DNA of 64,000 nt from Undaria pinnatifida. Lineage: Eukaryota > Sar > Phaeophyceae > Laminariales > Alariaceae. The stretch is taken from NCBI GenBank assembly GCA_012845835.1, contig JABAKD010000028.1:9703689-9767688 (forward strand), read 5' to 3'. Under the pieces are notes generated by a model. It worked only from the letters and a program-made list of their open reading frames with translations. It did no database searches and was not told the origin of the DNA. The translations under genes and the position numbers were made by a program. Positions 12,698 to 24,239 of this stretch are shown piece after piece; positions within the stretch are counted from its first letter, which is position 1; every line of letters starts with the position of its first letter.

Positions 12698-12729
<32 letters not shown>

Positions 12730-12736
12730 GCTGTCG

Positions 12737-12777
<41 letters not shown>

Positions 12778-15700
12778 GCTGTTGTTGTTGTAGCCTGCAC
12801 CCCAAAGAACACCGTATATCGCTCACTTGTCGTTCCCCGTCTTTCCTTCCATCATAACCTGATAATGACACCGCTACCATTAATTTATTATCCCCAGTTT
12901 CTGATTGGTCGGCTCTTTTTTATTAAACAGTTTGTGATTGGTGGGAAACCCGTGAGTGCCGCGAGGTCGAATTGCCTTTAGACAGAGACCGCCGAACGTG
13001 CTGGCCCGGCCCCCAATGCCGGCGTCATGCCGCCACCGCACTGTGAAACGGCGATGCCCTTGACCCTTTCAGAGCTCCATCCACGTTCTTGGAGGTTAGA
13101 CTACTTGGAATTAGTGTTGGTGTATTTTGCCGTTCGAAGGGGGTGAAGAATGCCCGCGTTCATGCAACCTCAGGTTCGCCACCTTGCGCGAGAAGGAGAT
13201 CGGGGGAAGGGCGCTGCCGGAAGAGAAGACGAGCGAGCTCGGCACCGTCAAAATCGTTTGGCGCGACAGCGTCAAGACTGGCAAAGAGTGAGTGGACGCG
13301 TACCACGAGGGGTGCCTTGACCGGGCTCGAGCCTCGAATCACACCTGGTACTAGATAAAGTACTAAGTGTGTGACGCTTTACAAGGTTCTACTTCTTTGT
13401 GTGTTTTTGTGGGGTTTTGTTTACAAATCACGAGAGGACGTCGACCCAACCCATCCCTAACCCCAAGCCTATATACAACCTTAACGCTATCCCCAACCCT
13501 AACCCAGACTAAGGCTAAAGCTCCGACCCGAATGCGGCTTCGCGACGCGTTTTGTACAGTCTGAGAAAAATGCGTGCACCACCTCAAAAATCCGTCACAT
13601 AGTTTGGTATTTTATGTGCTATGGTTTTTGTGGGTTATGAGTTTTGTGGGTTATGATTTTTGTGGGTTGACTGTACTACGGTAGGAGCAGCATGTCCAGG
13701 CCAAACTATTGATATCTAGAGGTTGATGACGTTCGTCAGCTCATCAACTTCCCAATGCCGTGGGAATCCCGTTTGTGTTTTGAAAGACAGCGTATTCCTT
13801 ATTACCCTTAGGCCATGGAATCGTTCATCGGTTAAGCTTAAGCGTGAACCTTTTTTTGTCAAAGTCGTTATTTTTTTTGGGTGGGGTCAACGTAATATGT
13901 TCAAGTGAGCGGGTTCGGATCAGCCGGGTGCACGACTACCGTACCGTTTGTGTATTAATAGTGAGACTACTGCTGACTTTTTTCTACTGACGGCGTGTAT
14001 GTTTGCCGTTTCCTGGTTTGGCAGCGCGATGGCGCCGGCTTGGCCACCAGCCACGCGTATTGTGCAGTATTGTCGCCACGCTAGGGCGGGGGCTAGAGTG
14101 GCGGGGAGGGTAACATATAGTTCATGGAAGAGAACTCGACACCAAGAAAATGGACCGCATTGCGTACGTGTGTGCTATGTGTTTTTTTGTTGGGAGACGA
14201 CGCAGTCGCTTAGCGCTTGCTATCGGGCTGCCAAGCCACCGCAATAGCGCCCCCTCCCTCGGTTCCAAATGCCTCAAAACTTGCCCCAAACGTCGCTGCG
14301 GTGCGTGTACACCGCAGGCAGTAGTTCTTAACGCCGCGCTCCATGCGCGCCCATGTTGGGGAAAAGTCGTCTCTTTCGTGCTTTGCTCTTGCAACAAGGT
14401 GGGGGTGGTGCGTTGCGATGAGCGATTTTCTGTCGCTACCGGCGGCAGGGGCCTGGTGTGCGCATCAAAGATGATACTTCGAGGTACATGGTAACATGGT
14501 TATGTTTCGTGTTTTTTTTGTAAGCTTTGAATGAGGTGCCTTATTTCGACCATGCAAGAGGATCAGTCCCCAGCCGTCGAGACGAACCTGCTGCTTGCCT
14601 GCTAAAAAATGAGCACACACGAAACGGTAAGGTGGGGTGATGTTTTTGACGTTGCCGAATGGAATGACTCGCTGCCTCTGAAGAGCAATACGCACTTCTG
14701 CAAGCTAGGAGGGAAAGTAAGTGAACTGAATCATGAGCTGTGGTTTCTGTGCCTTCTTTGGTCTGTTTTTTATATTTGCGCTCATAACCTCTTGCTGCCT
14801 ACGCGCGCTAACGTTTGCCACCCTCTCTTCCGTTCTTCCCCCTGTGCGCTCAGGTTCGCGCCTAATTACCGCAATTACAGCACGACGTCGTTCACCCAGG
14901 CGAACAAGAACGACGCCAGGGCTTGCGGCGCCGGTTCGGGAGAAGGCAGTGCCGCGGGCGATGGTTCAACGAAGGCCTTCGCTTCCACTACGCGGTAAGT
15001 GCATCGCGACGCTTGGATCAACGCTGGAGTTTTATGTGGGTCCTCACGTGAGCTCCGCTCTACCTCACCCAATAACTACATTGCGAAATTCGCTTCGGAT
15101 CCAATTGTCTTGGGCAGCTGAGGCGTTCTACGATGCAGATATCATACACCCTCATTTTCTAATTTTCTGATGCTCCTCAGTTGGAGACGTCCATACCAAT
15201 CCCAGAAACTGTCTGCGGTTTAACACGAAAAAAAAATTGCAACCGATGAGCAATTTCACGGCCTGGGTATATGCAACGCAATATTATATATCTATGTTTT
15301 TTTTACCAATGAGTTCAGGTCCTATAGATCCTGAGTTGGTGAACCCCGTCTTGTCTGGAAAAAAAATGGCCGAAAAGTGCTACGGGTAACACTGTCGTCA
15401 CAAGATCCGGGTGCAAGGTTGAGGGGCTTCGTCAGTGATGGTGTTTGGTCTCGCAAAGGCGTGACCCCTGCCGCAGCTTGGCCCTTTGGCCGTAACATCA
15501 ACCTCAGAGCCGTGGTTTGCGTGCCCGCTGCAGTGGAGTAGAGTATTTACCCTTTACTTGATCCCTCCGCGGAAATGTGCGTCGTCACGCGATTGGTGGC
15601 GTGTCGTCCCCCCCTTTCGGACTAGAGATACGGATTTGCAAAACATTATGTTTTTCCAGTCGCACGTTTACTGTCTCGTCGGCCTTGTTGCTGCCAGCTG

Positions 15701-18164
15701 TCCGTGTTGCTTTAGCCGGGTTTCCAATATTGACGCATGCTGCGATCGGGATGCGCTTTTTATTCTGTGGCTCCTCGCTCGTGGAATTCTATTCCCCAAG
15801 CAACAGCTGCCTTTGAAAAACTGCATGTGTGACCCGATAATCAATCCCATGGCCTCCTGTAGGTATATAACGAATAGTTCGTCAGACAAAGTCATGGTCC
15901 AACGATATTTTTTGGTACATAGTTGGTCACGTCTAGAGCCCCGTCAATCGGGAGTATTTTGGCCCAAAAGCGCCACCCGTACCGCAGCACGCGTCTTTTT
16001 GCGGAGGAGTGCTCCGATATTTTCCTCTCTTTGGGCCCATACAACCGAGGACAAAAAAAAACGTAAAAGCAATAAAAAAATCACACATCGTTCTTTTGTG
16101 TTCGTCTGTTTGTTTTTTTAGGAGCGAAGGGCGTCCAAACGCAGTAAACGTGTGAAAAACAAAGCAAAAATAACAAAACAAAATGAGCCAACGGTCGAAA
16201 TGGAGCTCGGTACTGAAACACCCTCCAGTAGCCGTAGAGGCGGCGCCCATCCCTGATAAAAGAGTGGAGTGTGCCGACACACCTAGCCGACGGTACTCTG
16301 CAGCTACATGGGCACCGGTATCCTGAAGCGCGAGATAGGGGCTGGGTAAGGTACAAGTACTTGCCAAACAGCATCATCGCTTGCCGCGACACGCGGTTTT
16401 AGGCTCTACGGCAGCACTCGATTCGATCAGGGACGGCGCCACGGGCGACAATTTTGACTACGATGATGAAAGCTGCAGTACATTGACTGGCATCAGCGGC
16501 ATGTTGTCCATGTATTATCTGCTCTTTGTGTTATGTGTGTCGTCTACGGATCGTTGGTAGCTGCGGTTCTCGGCATGGTGTTGGTCCTCACCTGGGTGCG
16601 GGATGTCGTTTTTGGGCTTGTACTCGATATTAGCGTTTCTTTCTCGGCGTTTTTATCACAAGAACTATTGAATTTTTCCTGATTCTAAAAAGGCAAAATC
16701 AGTCTCTTGGGGACTTGGTGTTGCATTTGACCAGTTGGAAGGAGTGAATTTTCCTATCTCAGCTTCGTTTCTGCCGTTACGTCCTGCCTTATGGTGTAAA
16801 ACGCTCCGTTTGTATGGACTCTTAGGGTCGTTCCTAACGAACAAATAAAAACAAGATTCGTGACATTTTGAAATTATGAAATGTCACGCTTTTTTACAAC
16901 AAAAACACTTTTTCTCACGAATGGCGAAATCAATTTCTCACGGATTTGGTCCAAAACTTTCAGAATGACGATTCGTGACAAAAATCATGACAATTCGTGA
17001 GAACGTCACGTTTTTTTAATATCACGATTCATGACATTTTTTTTGTTCAGTAGAAATGACCGTTAGTGCCCCCACTGCCGCTCGATGGCCTGTGCTCCAG
17101 GGCTGGGAAGGTGGTCGGGCTGAACGAGGCGAGATCCACCACGGTGAACATGCACAAGTATGTCGGGGAACCGTGGAGCGCGCGACTGTGCTACCGTACC
17201 GTGGAGTACCTGCAGGTGAGAGTTGGATTGGCTGGCGGGTTCTGCTGTGGATATCACCCCGAGTGGTTGCGTGTTGTGGCATTACGTCGCGGGTGTAGCA
17301 CCAGTGCCTTTGCGCAGAAACCTTGCCCTTGACCGTTGTATCTTTGTAAGGCTATCTTGTTAATTGTAGTTCAACAACACTGCTTTTACTTTGAACTGTT
17401 CGCATTCTGTAGTATCATATCTTGTAGACAGGCAGTCGCCCCCGGTTGTACCCGCCGGCGTAGATTTACCTCAGTGTTTATGCCTGGTACTCTATATGTG
17501 TCTTTATGCTGTGTTGCTCAGCCTCAGCAACAATGTATATATATTAATGAAAACGCGATAGGCTTGCTCACATCTTCGAGAAAGATGTGTGTGTGTGTGT
17601 GCTGCGATTCGTGGAGCCCGTCAGTACGGACTCAGACTCAGACGCCGCGTAGGTAGACCGTCTCGCAGAATTGTACCACGGACCACGCGCCAAAAACGCT
17701 TTCGACTTACCCTCATAGATTGGTGTTTGTTTCGTTTTTCTCCGCGGTAAACTTGGTGTATTAACAGCAGTGGCGTCTTGCCTCGTCCATGGCCTTGTTT
17801 CGGTTCGTCTCGTCTAAGTGGTACTCCACGAACCCACCCCAATGTTTGCTTGTGTCTGGCCCCGCGTCCGTCCGTTGCCGTCGTGCCTTGTCGCCTCCCT
17901 CCACGTTGTCGCTGCCTACGGGGGAACCTTGGAACAACAAATCGTTGGTGCCTGAACGACAAGGACATCGGCGCGATGCCCAAGCCAGCCGGCACCGAAG
18001 AAGAGATAGAACTGCGGAGAGCTAAGCGCCGGAGGCGGCGGCAGAGGGATCGCGAGCGCAGAGAGGCGGAGAATGGAGGAGAGCCCTGCCCTCCCCCTGT
18101 CCCCGTGGAGGACGAGCCGCCTATGGTGCCGACCTCAGAGAATAATCAAAATGCATGGCAGTGA
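11199..18164 (+). CDS. DUF7918-like protein gene, about ten exons
   Basis: Exons with good acceptors and donors: 11199-11266, 11362-11446, 11884-11958, 12365-12459 or -12463, 12898/12931-12951, 13174-13287, 14614-14716, 14900-14994, 17101-17215 and 17964-18164 (TGA). Junction phases agree at 11266/11362, 11446/11884, 13287/14614, 14716/14900, 14994/17101 and 17215/17964. The 12951/13174 junction does not, so a small exon is missing or misplaced there. Peptide landmarks in order are VAYGVEFVEEIKG, AQLYVDGQQ, EGIPTENGIQELLFSLP, GTVKIVWRDSVKTGK, ARLCYRTVEYLQ, then DIGAMPKPAG and an Arg/Glu-rich tail. This order (N-terminal strand, 'YVDG', 'G-T-[IV]-x-[VI]-x-[WR]-R', late 'YRS/T-x-E-x-L', 'IxPxP') is what I know from the DUF7918 family described mainly in fungi. 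No enzymatic role is known for it. The start codon is not fixed and may lie upstream of 11199. Confidence 0.65.
12605..12792. repeat. Interrupted GTT microsatellite inside an intron
   Basis: About 60 GTT units with occasional GTC, GTG and GCT interruptions fill most of the intron after the exon ending near 12460. The run gives long polyVal, polyLeu, polyCys, polyThr and polyGln frames on both strands, all spurious. Confidence 0.9.
13445..13507. repeat. Degenerate telomere-like CCCTAA patch in an intron
   Basis: Words such as CCATCCCTAACCCC, CCCCAACCCTAACCC and CTTAACG form an imperfect C-rich run resembling TTAGGG-type telomeric DNA on the minus strand. A plus-sense counterpart (GTTAGGGTTAGGGCTAGGG) sits at about 33343. 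Both are short and interstitial. Confidence 0.5.
16839..17048. mobile_element. Small inverted-repeat element (MITE-like) in an intron
   Basis: The left end GAACAAATAAAAAC..GATTCGTGACATTTTG and the right end, reverse-complemented (GAACAAAAAAAATGTCATGAATCGTGA), form imperfect terminal inverted repeats. Internal words CGTGACATTT / AAATGTCACG form a hairpin at about 16857-16890, and ATTCGTGA repeats several times. At about 210 bp and non-coding this fits a MITE. It ends 52 bp before the exon at 17101, so it lies where branch point and polypyrimidine tract would be expected. Confidence 0.6.
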
Positions 18165-18300
18165 GTGCCAGGTCTTCTACAGCTCTGAGGAGGCTGCCAC
18201 GGCTGCCGCCGCCGCCGTTGCTGCTGCTGCTTCTGCTGTTGCTGCCGCCGCCGCTTCTGCCGCCGCAGGAGCCGCTGCCTGCCTTTCCTTCCTGGTACAG
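18165..18300. repeat. GCN/CTG-rich tract in the presumed 3' UTR
   Basis: Directly after the stop at 18164, about 18187-18285 is a run of GCC, GCT, CTG and TTG triplets. In frame it would read polyAla or polyLeu, but it lies beyond the stop of the DUF7918-like gene and has no splice support. I treat it as UTR microsatellite. Confidence 0.6.
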
Positions 18301-18892
18301 TGTTTGCTTTAGCTGGCTCGTGCCACCCCTCAGCAGCGTCTCCTTTTCCCAAAGCGGCGGTTGTCTTGCGCTCCCTGCCTATCCCCGCGCGCATAAAAGC
18401 AACATCCGCCGAACGCGTTATAGTTTGCGCTCAACCTTGCAGTGTACACTTATTCGATCGATGTTTACGGTGGGGGCGTATCGCGTTGCACGTGGGGGTA
18501 CTAGTGGCGTCAGCCACTTTTGAGCTTCACCCACGTTTTTGGGAACAAACTATCCGGGGAATTAGTGTAGAATGAGTTTATTTCGGTAGCAGGGTTGACC
18601 TAGGGTCTCGGTTTACGGGGGGGCGTTTTTCCCGTGTACTGATATGGCGTAGTTGGGATAAAGGGGGTTGGGTGGACAAGGAACGTTTCCGGAACCTTCC
18701 CTTCCGGATCTTTTGTTGTTTCACATAGAGTATCGTATTCATACATAATGCAGGAAATATTCATTTTTTGTTGCTGTAGAGCTTATATCGTTCAGGGTGC
18801 TCGTTTCGTTTTTTTTGTTGTGTTTGACGTTTGACCTGACTCGGTTCGCGTCATGGTTATTCAGAAATCCAACCCCACGTACGGTGAACACC

Positions 18893-20053
18893 ATGGCAAC
18901 AAAGCATGATGCGGTTGGCCAAGGGAGCACCGTGTGTCTCGTTTTTTTCTTGGTTGCGTTGTGTATGCCCCAGCCTTTGACCCTCCATTGTAACGTGAGT
19001 ACCGCGAGGGTGGGGCCACGGCCGCGCATATCGGCACGTGCCATATAGTGGATTATGTATATGGACTGTGTTTTGTGACGGCCAGGGGCACCACGGCCGA
19101 CCGTGTATCGGCACCCGAATGTAAATGCGAGCAGTAGTAAAGTACTGATAGTCCCGAAGAATCCGGCTGCGGTACAGGTACACCTTGTTTTACAGTGTGG
19201 GATTATGGGAAAGGCCCGTCGATCCCCCCCCCCACACCCTCGTGTATTTGGTTCCTCCTTATTATTATCGAAACCTGCAGCAGCATCAATTGGCGCAGAC
19301 CAGGCTGTCAGTCACGGGCGCTGCTGGGGATACAGTACGATAGTTTTTCTCAAGCCACGCGACTGTTACCGGGGCACCAAAAGTGGTCCTGGGGAACTCG
19401 GGGGGCTAAGGCGGGCAGAGGGCGGCGGTTTGGGTGCGTTCGTTGCTTAATTTGGTGTGATGGAGCTGTCAACAAAGGATAGAAGACACTGTTGATGCTT
19501 TCGTTAAGCATTTTTTTGTTGAGGTGATCGTGGTGGGGGCGATTCCCCCCCAGATATCTACCGTCGGCACAAGCGACTATGATACTGCTGTCGCATTTTC
19601 ACGAAGAAAAAAATGTTGAGAGACGATCGGTTTTGGGGGTCGATTTCCCCCAGAGAGTCAGTTTCTTTTTGGCGGTCTGTGAAGGTTTAGTCTAGGGTAT
19701 GTAATATTTGTAGTTTACCGCGGCTTCTGCTGCATGTTTCGCTCTCCTCCTTAGGTGTGGAGGTTTTTCAATCGGCTGGCCTTGGTCCTTATTCCCAGGA
19801 CGAATATCGTGGTGAGCGCATGGCTATTGAGAGGCCGGGGGTGGGGTAGATTCTTCGGCCGTTTGAAACGAGCATGTTGGTGTTTTACTCCAATGAAATG
19901 CCTCACTGCTGTCTACCAGGCACCTTACACTTTTTTTTTTGCGTGCATCGGTGGATAGCGTTGCTAAGAGTAAGACTATCTAAGAAAATCCAGTCGCCGT
20001 ACGCGGCGGAGCGCGTCATCGAAGAGGGCATTGCTCCGATGCGACTAACTTGA
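18893..20053 (+). CDS. Unidentified multi-exon gene, 3' exons all in phase 0
   Basis: Four exons join without frame conflict: 19086-19177 (ends GTACAG|GTACAC), 19281-19334, 19755-19811 (ends GTG|GTGAGC) and 19994-20053 (TGA). They read ..APRPTVYRHPNVN.., QHQLAQTRLSVTGAAGDT, VWRFFNRLALVLIPRTNIV and SPYAAERVIEEGIAPMRLT. A possible first exon at 18893-18994 starts with ATG, contains a hydrophobic stretch (CLVFFLVALCM) and ends at AAC|GTGAGT. It is phase 0, whereas 19086 needs two leading bases, so either an exon is missing or this exon belongs elsewhere. I recognise no domain. The FFNRL..LVLIPR segment is hydrophobic and basic and could be membrane-proximal. The gene follows the DUF7918-like gene on the same strand at about 730 bp. 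Confidence 0.45.
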
Positions 20054-20879
20054 GGAGTTCCGTAGGTCTACCGTAGGGCTAATGAGCGCTACCGAATTTC
20101 GCTCGATTCTTTTTGGTGTTTGGGCATATTTGCTGCCTTCCTGCTTTGACAGAGTTGCTGCCAAAGGGCGCGTTGACTCCCATAGTGTCCCGGCTTTTGC
20201 ACTCGGCGCCGCTTTTACCATGCGTGGCGGTTGCAATTGCAGAACGGTTCAAATGGTGGATACGGGTTGGTTGGAGTGTTTTTGCTCCTCGGGGTTTTCA
20301 ACAAACACCTGTGTGTGATTTGTTCGCGCGTTGGCATAATTAAGCTCCAGTGTTTTGCCGCCAACAAAGCGAAGCCTTTCCGACGGAGACAACGAGCAAA
20401 AGTATTTCCCCATAGAATGTCTGTGTCTACTACTGTTGCGTGGCCAGTCGCATTTATTGGATGTCCTACGCTCCTCAAGTTAGCAAGCGTTGCTAATGTA
20501 GATACGGGAGTACGACGACGTCTGTCGAGGCAAGTTCGAATAGTTTACGCAGGAGGGGAGGAGGAGAGGGGGAGGGGGGGGGGGTAGTAGTACGGCATCT
20601 TACGGCGGAGCTGTCAGTATAGTATAGTCTGTACCAAGGATTGTATCACGGCTACTGTCAGAGGCAGGTTTGTTTTCTGCCACAAGAATATTACTCGAAA
20701 CATTTCCTTTACAACTACTTGATGGAGAGCGCTTGCTGTTTCAGCGCGAATAGCTTGCCGACTCCAGGGATATATACGCCTTAGACTAAGCTGTCATTGT
20801 ACGTACATGCTTGCCGAGGCTCTGGAGTAGTAGTTGTCCAGGGATGGATGAACACATTGATTTATTCAGTCAAGGTTTT
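20054..20879. other. Intergenic stretch, no gene seen
   Basis: Contains a G-run (about 20572-20584) that gives poor local frames. No supported exon or repeat boundary was found. Confidence 0.45.
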
Positions 20880-21335
20880 TTACGGGTCAGTTCAAACCTC
20901 GTCGGTCGGGTCGGGTCGGGTCGAGTCGGGTCGGACCGGGTTACGTGAGACTTCAAAAGCTCGCGACCCGATCAGGTCTGACCCGTGAGAGTTTGAACAC
21001 CTCCTGACCCGACCCGACCCGACCCGACCCGACCCGACCCGACCCGACCCGTCAGGCTCAGAATGACCCGTTAGAGCAGGTCATGTCGCGGGTCGGGTCA
21101 CCTTGGCCCCCGAGTTTTGTCTCCTGACACACGGGCTCGACCCGTGGATCTGACCCACGGGTTGGCTTTTCGAAAATGATTTAATCTGTGCTGTTGTACC
21201 GCGCGACGATATGTGGCCTAGATGTAACGGGTATGGATAGATATGGGTCATGACCCGGCCCGACCCGCGGGTTTTCGAAGTATCTTGACCAGGCCCGACC
21301 CGTGAGGTTTCAAAACCTCTTGAGCCGACAGGCAA
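20880..21335. mobile_element. GACCC/GGGTC-array element
   Basis: GGGTC repeats (20905-20940), a pure GACCC run of about nine units (21004-21050) and dispersed GACCCG / CGGGTC words to about 21300 make an array on both strands. Edges resemble each other in inverse: 'CAAACCTC' near 20895 and 'GAGGTTT' near 21305. The layout parallels the GGGCC elements at 26-33 kb and plant/algal hAT elements with simple subterminal repeats. No clear terminal repeats or target duplication could be fixed by eye. Confidence 0.4.
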
Positions 21336-21688
21336 CAGTAGTAGTACCAGGTACGCCTTGCCTATGATTTTGAAACAGGTATAACATCACAGCCGTCGAC
21401 GCATAGTCACCTAACTACCAAGGTACCCTGGTGAGGATTTATTTTCGGTTCGCCCGCGATATAAACTTCATCACATCTTGGTAGTAGGTGGGGTTACTTG
21501 GCAGTGGGTAGGGATATACGCAAGTCGTGGTGATGATACATGCCGTGATGAAAATGACTGAGATGCACCCATACCGATGGTCCTCAATTTAAAATGGAGC
21601 CTGTTTATGTGTGTTCGAGAAGGCCAAGCTACAAAGTCGGGCTGGTCCTTGGTAATTGCCGTGTTACTTTGACTTTTACTTGTTACAG

Positions 21689-22115
21689 GAGCGGGAGCAC
21701 CCCCGGGATTTCAAGCGGACTACCTCCCGAAGGGGGAGCTTGCACGCCCAATGGCAGATGAACAGCAGCAGTACGCACAGTTAGCGGCCGTGTTTTTCTG
21801 TCGTTACCTGTATACTTTAGAAGACGTTGCAGAGTGATATTGTGGTACACAAACAAAATCAAACTGCTACGAGCCGCAAAATGCACCAGGTACAGCAGTA
21901 CGGCGTATTTGAAAATTCAAAAAATCAAAAATTGTCAAGACATTTCCTGCTGGATGCGAGCACTTTTGCTTGTGGCTCTCGCACGGGAGGTAGCTTGGAC
22001 AAATTAAGCAACGCACTCGTGTCAGTTTGGTGATCTCAAGGGCTTCAAGGGTGGCGCGGCCAGTGGTCCGATTGTGTCCACCGAGAGCCGTTTCGCCGAC
22101 AGGTTGCCTGGCTAA
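21689..22115 (+). CDS. 3' end of an unidentified gene (two exons)
   Basis: Exon 21689-21789 begins after TTGTTACAG and reads AGAPPGFQADYLPKGELARP followed by MADEQQQYAQLAA. Exon 22026-22115 begins after TCGTGTCAG and reads FGDLKGFKGGAASGPIVSTE followed by SRFADRLPG and TAA. Both junction sides are phase 0, giving a 236 bp intron, although the donor (GCC|GTGTTT) is weak. The peptide is Gly/Ala/Pro-rich with no transmembrane segment. Upstream exons are not identified and may lie beyond the GACCC element. I recognise no family. Confidence 0.4.
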
Positions 22116-22147
22116 ACCAGTTCGAGTCTACCTACGAAAAACGAAGC

Positions 22148-22200
22148 TGCTGCGTGCTGCGTGCTGGGTGCTGCGTGCTGCGCGCTGCGCGCTACGCGTT
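22148..22200. repeat. Heptamer tandem repeat (TGCTGCG-type)
   Basis: Seven or eight imperfect copies of GTGCTGC / GCGCTGC follow the stop codon at 22115, probably in the 3' UTR or intergenic DNA. Confidence 0.7.
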
Positions 22201-22806
22201 GTGTACTTCCGTGCTGGTAGAATAACTCATGTTCAGATTGAGCACATTACCCTAGGCCTAATACCATGTTAGGTACGTGCAGAGTCGAGGCCCGATACTG
22301 CAGTGCTTGGCGCCCAGTGCCTCGCCAGAAGACAAAACGAAAGGATTGCTTCGACTATGGAGTTGTTGAAACACTTGCGGCATGACTTGTTGGGGAACAT
22401 AAAGTCGGAGTTACTCGTAAGGAGAAGAGACCCCGCCATCACAGCAGTCGATCTTCAAAGGAAGGCTGAGACCGTCATACTCATCACATGTGCACGTGAG
22501 GTTGGTGGCGCTACGTGCTGTGACCCACGTCTCCCCTGCTCTTCAACTGGTGCACAGGCATTTACCCGATACCTGGTACGTATTTTGTATGTAATCGGCG
22601 CACATCAGGTAGACCTGAGACATCAAGAAAAACACGGCACCGATCTGCGCTCGCGTCGGCAGCTTCAGCAGCAGCAGCCGCAGCAGCACCTTCGTACGGC
22701 CTTCCCAGCTAAACAGCCAACGCGCAGCAAACAAGCAGGTGCGCGGTCACTATTTCGGTTGCGGCCGTAGAGGCTATAAGCGGTGGTATTTCAGAGAAGC
22801 TCGTAG

Positions 22807-23821
22807 ATGGCCCCTTCCGACGCTCCGAGCGACGACGATGCTCGAAGAGACGATGAACACGAAATCATCAACAACGGCGGCGAAACTGTCGTCAGCGAGG
22901 CAACAACAGCAACAACAGCAGCAGCAGCTCCCACCACCGCAATCGTCGAAGGGAGGAGCACAGGGTCAGACCCCTCCGGTATCGCAGGACTAGTCGATAC
23001 CCTTTCGAGCACGATCGACGACAATCTTCGAGTATTCCGGTGAGCAGAGGAAGCCCGCCGCGTGTATGCGGGACATAGAATCATGTAATACCAAAGAAGG
23101 GCTGTGATGAGTCGGCAGGTCGGTTGCACAGTAGTAACAATTTGAGAAGCATCCAATTTTTTTTTGTTATGAACAACCAAGCCTCAAATTTCTTGACAAA
23201 ATATACCATCTCAAGTGCAGGCTTAACCCCTTCAGAACCTTAAAATCCCTCCCTTTTCTAGTATCAAGTAACTTGTCCCCAACAACGGCTCTCCAGTTGT
23301 AAATTCGTAGGCCATCCCGTCCAAGAACAGAAGCCGGCGGCCATTTGGGAACTTGTCAATGCCCGCGGCGAATAGCAGAGAAAAGCTCTGTCCCGCAGTC
23401 ATTAAGCCTTCCAACAAATAATAAAAACCAAAAAGTCGGATAGTCGGCACCTCCCGGGAACGACTGACTATTAGATAGACCAGTTGTCGGTGACTTGCTG
23501 TAAGTCGTGCCGACTCACCGCTCTATGTACGTAGTACGAACTCGACCATAGCACGGACATTTTGGACGTAGATGTAAGTACCGCGTGATACCGTCTACCG
23601 GTATAGTGTTGCGTACGCGTACGTGCGTCTGTATTTCAAGAACAAGTACTACAACGCCAGGATGCCAGGATCCACCGGTACAGGTTACAAGGCTGCACTC
23701 CGCGGCTGGCTATACGCTGCGCTTGCTCAAGGAAACAGATAGAACAAAGTGTAAAGCAGACAGAGGACAGAGGACGTTCACGATCTGGTGCAATAGGCGA
23801 CTTTCAAATGCCAAGAGCTAA
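22807..23821 (+). CDS. Two-exon gene with acidic Thr/Ala-rich N-terminus, unknown
   Basis: Exon 1 runs from ATG 22807 to 23039, ending TTC CG|GTGAGC. It encodes 77 residues, acidic at first (MAPSDAPSDDDARRDDEHE), then a Thr/Ala run, then ..VDTLSSTIDDNLRVF. A TATA-like word (CTATAAGC) lies about 30 bp upstream at 22772. The codon split (phase 2) is completed by exon 2 at 23641-23821 (acceptor TTTCAAG|A, stop TAA), which reads TSTTTPGCQDPP and ends RLSNAKS. That would give a protein of about 137 residues. Another frame of exon 2 (NKYYNARMPGSTGTGYKAAL) also looks protein-like, so exon 2 is uncertain while exon 1 is fairly good. No domain recognised. Confidence 0.4.
23232..23450 (-). CDS. Candidate minus-strand coding fragment, unknown
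   Basis: A 72-codon frame with protein-like composition contains an internal ATG and the segments FSLLFAAGIDKFPNG, LLFLDGMAYEFTTGEP and LLGTSYLILEKGGILRF before its stop. Other frames here are broken. It lies inside the proposed intron of the 22807-23821 gene, on the opposite strand. It could be an inserted fragment, a relic or an exon of an antisense gene. I recognise no family. Confidence 0.3.
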   Translation of the reverse strand: MPTIRLFGFYYLLEGLMTAGQSFSLLFAAGIDKFPNGRRLLFLDGMAYEFTTGEPLLGTSYLILEKGGILRF

Positions 23822-24239
23822 GTGGTGCAGAAAAACTATACCGGGTTACCGGGCCTTCGCGTGGTTGTGCGTAGAAGCAGTAACCTTTTGTTGGTGTGGC
23901 TTTATTATATCTGCTCGTTGAAAGAACAAGAACGAGGGAAGCAATACTAACAAAATACTCGTGTAACAAGTACTGCTGTGAAATAAATATTGCAAAGTCA
24001 AATGAATTTCAAATTAATGAGCAGACGACAGCAAATGAAATACCTACTGGCATCTGCATCAGCGTACCGGCTACGAATAAAACCGCACGAACAACACAGC
24101 ATAGGCCAAGCCTAAGGAGAATTGGGGAACCGCGAACCACAGCAGCAGTAAAATAGAAAACGAAAAGGATTTCTGCCTGGAATGAGAAGCAAAACAAAAT
24201 TAAAAAAAAACAAAGCAGAACGACGTAAAAAAAAAAAGT
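23822..24239. other. AT-rich intergenic stretch
   Basis: A- and T-runs (AAAAAAAAAAC, GTAAAAAAAAAAAG) and no supported exon. It leads directly into repeat family A copy 2. Confidence 0.45.

Noticed and set aside
12426..12981. Long polyVal, polyCys, polyLeu, polyThr and polyGln ORFs
   Set aside because: Translations of the GTT microsatellite inside an intron.
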